Shown here one piece after another: positions 63,609-64,000 of a stretch of 64,000 bases of DNA. Numbering within the stretch: the stretch's first letter is position 1; each line of letters starts with the position of its first letter. The DNA comes from Rhodospirillaceae bacterium SYSU D60007 (lineage in GTDB: Bacteria > Pseudomonadota > Alphaproteobacteria > Reyranellales > Reyranellaceae). The position numbers and the translations under genes were made by a program. The stretch spans positions 99,234-163,233 of the forward strand of contig QOCQ01000011.1 of NCBI GenBank assembly GCA_003574685.1, in the 5' to 3' direction. The notes beneath the pieces were generated by a model. It searched no databases, was not told the DNA's origin, and saw nothing but the letters and a program-made list of their open reading frames with translations.

Positions 63609-63804
63609 GGAGACACCCGGAGACAGATTCATGGCCTGCCTGTCGCTGGGAAGGCGGGCCGGCCGATTGCCCACGCTTTGGGAGACACCAGGAGACAGAT
63701 CGCGGGGCGCTGTCACAGGGGTCCGGAAGACAGTTGGAGACAGATCCATGGGGCTTCCTGGAGGGAGGGCAGGCCGGGAGAGGGGGAGACAGTCGGAGAC
63801 AGAT
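63609..63804. repeat. Four copies of a doubled GGAGACA motif
   Basis: The 20-base unit is GGAGACANNNGGAGACAGAT. Copies lie at 63609-63628, 63681-63700, 63726-63745 (first base group GAAGACA) and 63785-63804. Within each unit GGAGACA is repeated 10 bases apart, one helical turn. The spacing between units is 72, 45 and 59 bases, and the intervening text is unique. Confidence 0.8.
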
Positions 63805-63919
63805 TGCGCGCGGTGTCTTCTCGGGCGGCAACGTCCTCATGCAATCGGGAGATCCCTCGCTGGCGCTCGGGGTGACGGGTGCTGGGGTGCTGTCGCGGAA
63901 GTGGTTGGAATTTGAAGGA

Positions 63920-63984
63920 GGCGTAATCTCCGGCTTGGACCAACAAGCAACAACCGGCGTTAGCGCGCCGGCGGAGATCACGCC
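63920..63984. other. Stem-loop just before the right edge
   Basis: GGCGTAATCTCCG (63920-63932) can pair with CGGAGATCACGCC (63972-63984) with one mismatch and a 39-base loop. It directly precedes an ATG at 63985. Confidence 0.4.
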
Positions 63985-64000
63985 ATGACAACAGATAGCA
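63985..64000 (+). CDS. Possible start of a gene cut by the right edge
   Basis: An ATG at 63985 with GGAG nine bases upstream opens at least five codons (MTTDS) to the window end. This is too little to judge function or even reality. Confidence 0.2.

Larger units (their letters stand above)
63557..63984. other. Gene-free patch of short repeats
   Basis: No open frame here has codon bias or a recognisable motif. The patch holds the doubled GGAGACA motifs (63609-63804), a segment around 63848-63876 that resembles the common GATCCCTCGC-GCTCGGGGTGAC palindrome family, and a 13-base stem near its right end. Confidence 0.7.

Noticed and set aside
63609..63804. CRISPR array
   Set aside because: The repeat unit is only 20 bases with an internal 7-base repeat, the spacing is irregular (45 to 72), and no cas gene is present.
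63734..63988. An 84-residue plus-strand frame in the repeat patch
   Set aside because: It runs through the GGAGACA repeats and the palindrome-like segment and has no coding character or ribosome site.

Overview
The window is dense, GC-rich DNA (about 64 genes in 64 kb) from an aerobic, Gram-negative alphaproteobacterium. The evidence is a complete aa3-type cytochrome c oxidase operon in alphaproteobacterial order (coxB-coxA-ctaB-coxF-ctaG-coxC-DUF983-surf1), a single-iron-motif Coq7, GluQRS, a tatC-serS-surE-pcm-nlpD string, and intergenic palindromes of the type scattered through many alphaproteobacterial genomes. The many amidases, hotdog proteins, alpha/beta hydrolases and isochorismatase-like hydrolases suggest a soil or water heterotroph with broad catabolism (Rhodospirillales/Reyranella-like or a Hyphomicrobiales relative; the species cannot be told from sequence alone). 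No rRNA, tRNA, prophage, transposase or CRISPR array was seen.

Layout. 1-2.2 kb: divergent methyltransferase (cut by the left edge) and a GT-C-like membrane glycosyltransferase. 2.4-6.0 kb: a six-gene minus-strand operon of acyl-CoA/hydrolase functions (isochorismatase, alpha/beta hydrolase, MaoC, VOC, two thioesterases), most genes joined by ATGA overlaps. 6.1-8.2 kb: RhlE-type RNA helicase coupled to a stand-alone Lrp-type RAM domain. 8.2-13 kb: amidohydrolase, VTT membrane protein, iron alcohol dehydrogenase and MmsA. 13.2-17.4 kb: TTC38-like protein and two tandem amidases. 17.5-23 kb: gluQ facing an operon of AlkA-like glycosylase, esterase, beta-lactamase-like hydrolase and acetyltransferase, then an MFS exporter. 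23-28.8 kb: carotenoid oxygenase, nitronate monooxygenase, HNH nuclease, cysteine hydrolase, Nudix, coq7, dsbB. 28.9-32.4 kb: an IclR-type regulator divergent from an acyl-CoA ligase and a FAS1-like dehydratase, with two ATTGTACAAT-type operator sites between them. 32.4-41.6 kb: DedA/YqaA and TSUP membrane proteins, trmJ, an emrAB efflux pair separated by a structured inverted repeat, cimA, an HPF-cold-shock fusion and a GlcD-like oxidase. 41.7-44.6 kb: hsp20-lon heat-shock pair. 44.6-47.6 kb: nitrate-type ABC importer with a sigma-54-like promoter. 47.8-60.8 kb: ridA, then on the same strand nlpD-pcm-surE-serS-tatC, an M32 carboxypeptidase and the cox operon, forming about 12.5 kb of nearly unbroken collinear genes. 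60.9-64 kb: a two-TM protein, tldD, a small frameshifted gene and a patch of short repeats.

Most striking points: the IclR-controlled ligase/dehydratase pair, whose ligase has an altered phosphate loop; twin Asp-rich DxDxDG repeats in the basic tail of the RNA helicase; the HPF-cold-shock domain fusion; two inverted copies of a structured repeat between emrA and emrB whose stems differ by apparently compensatory changes; and an array of doubled GGAGACA motifs next to a gene broken by a one-base frameshift. None of these is an obvious new defence or mobile system; the window is mostly core and catabolic chromosome.
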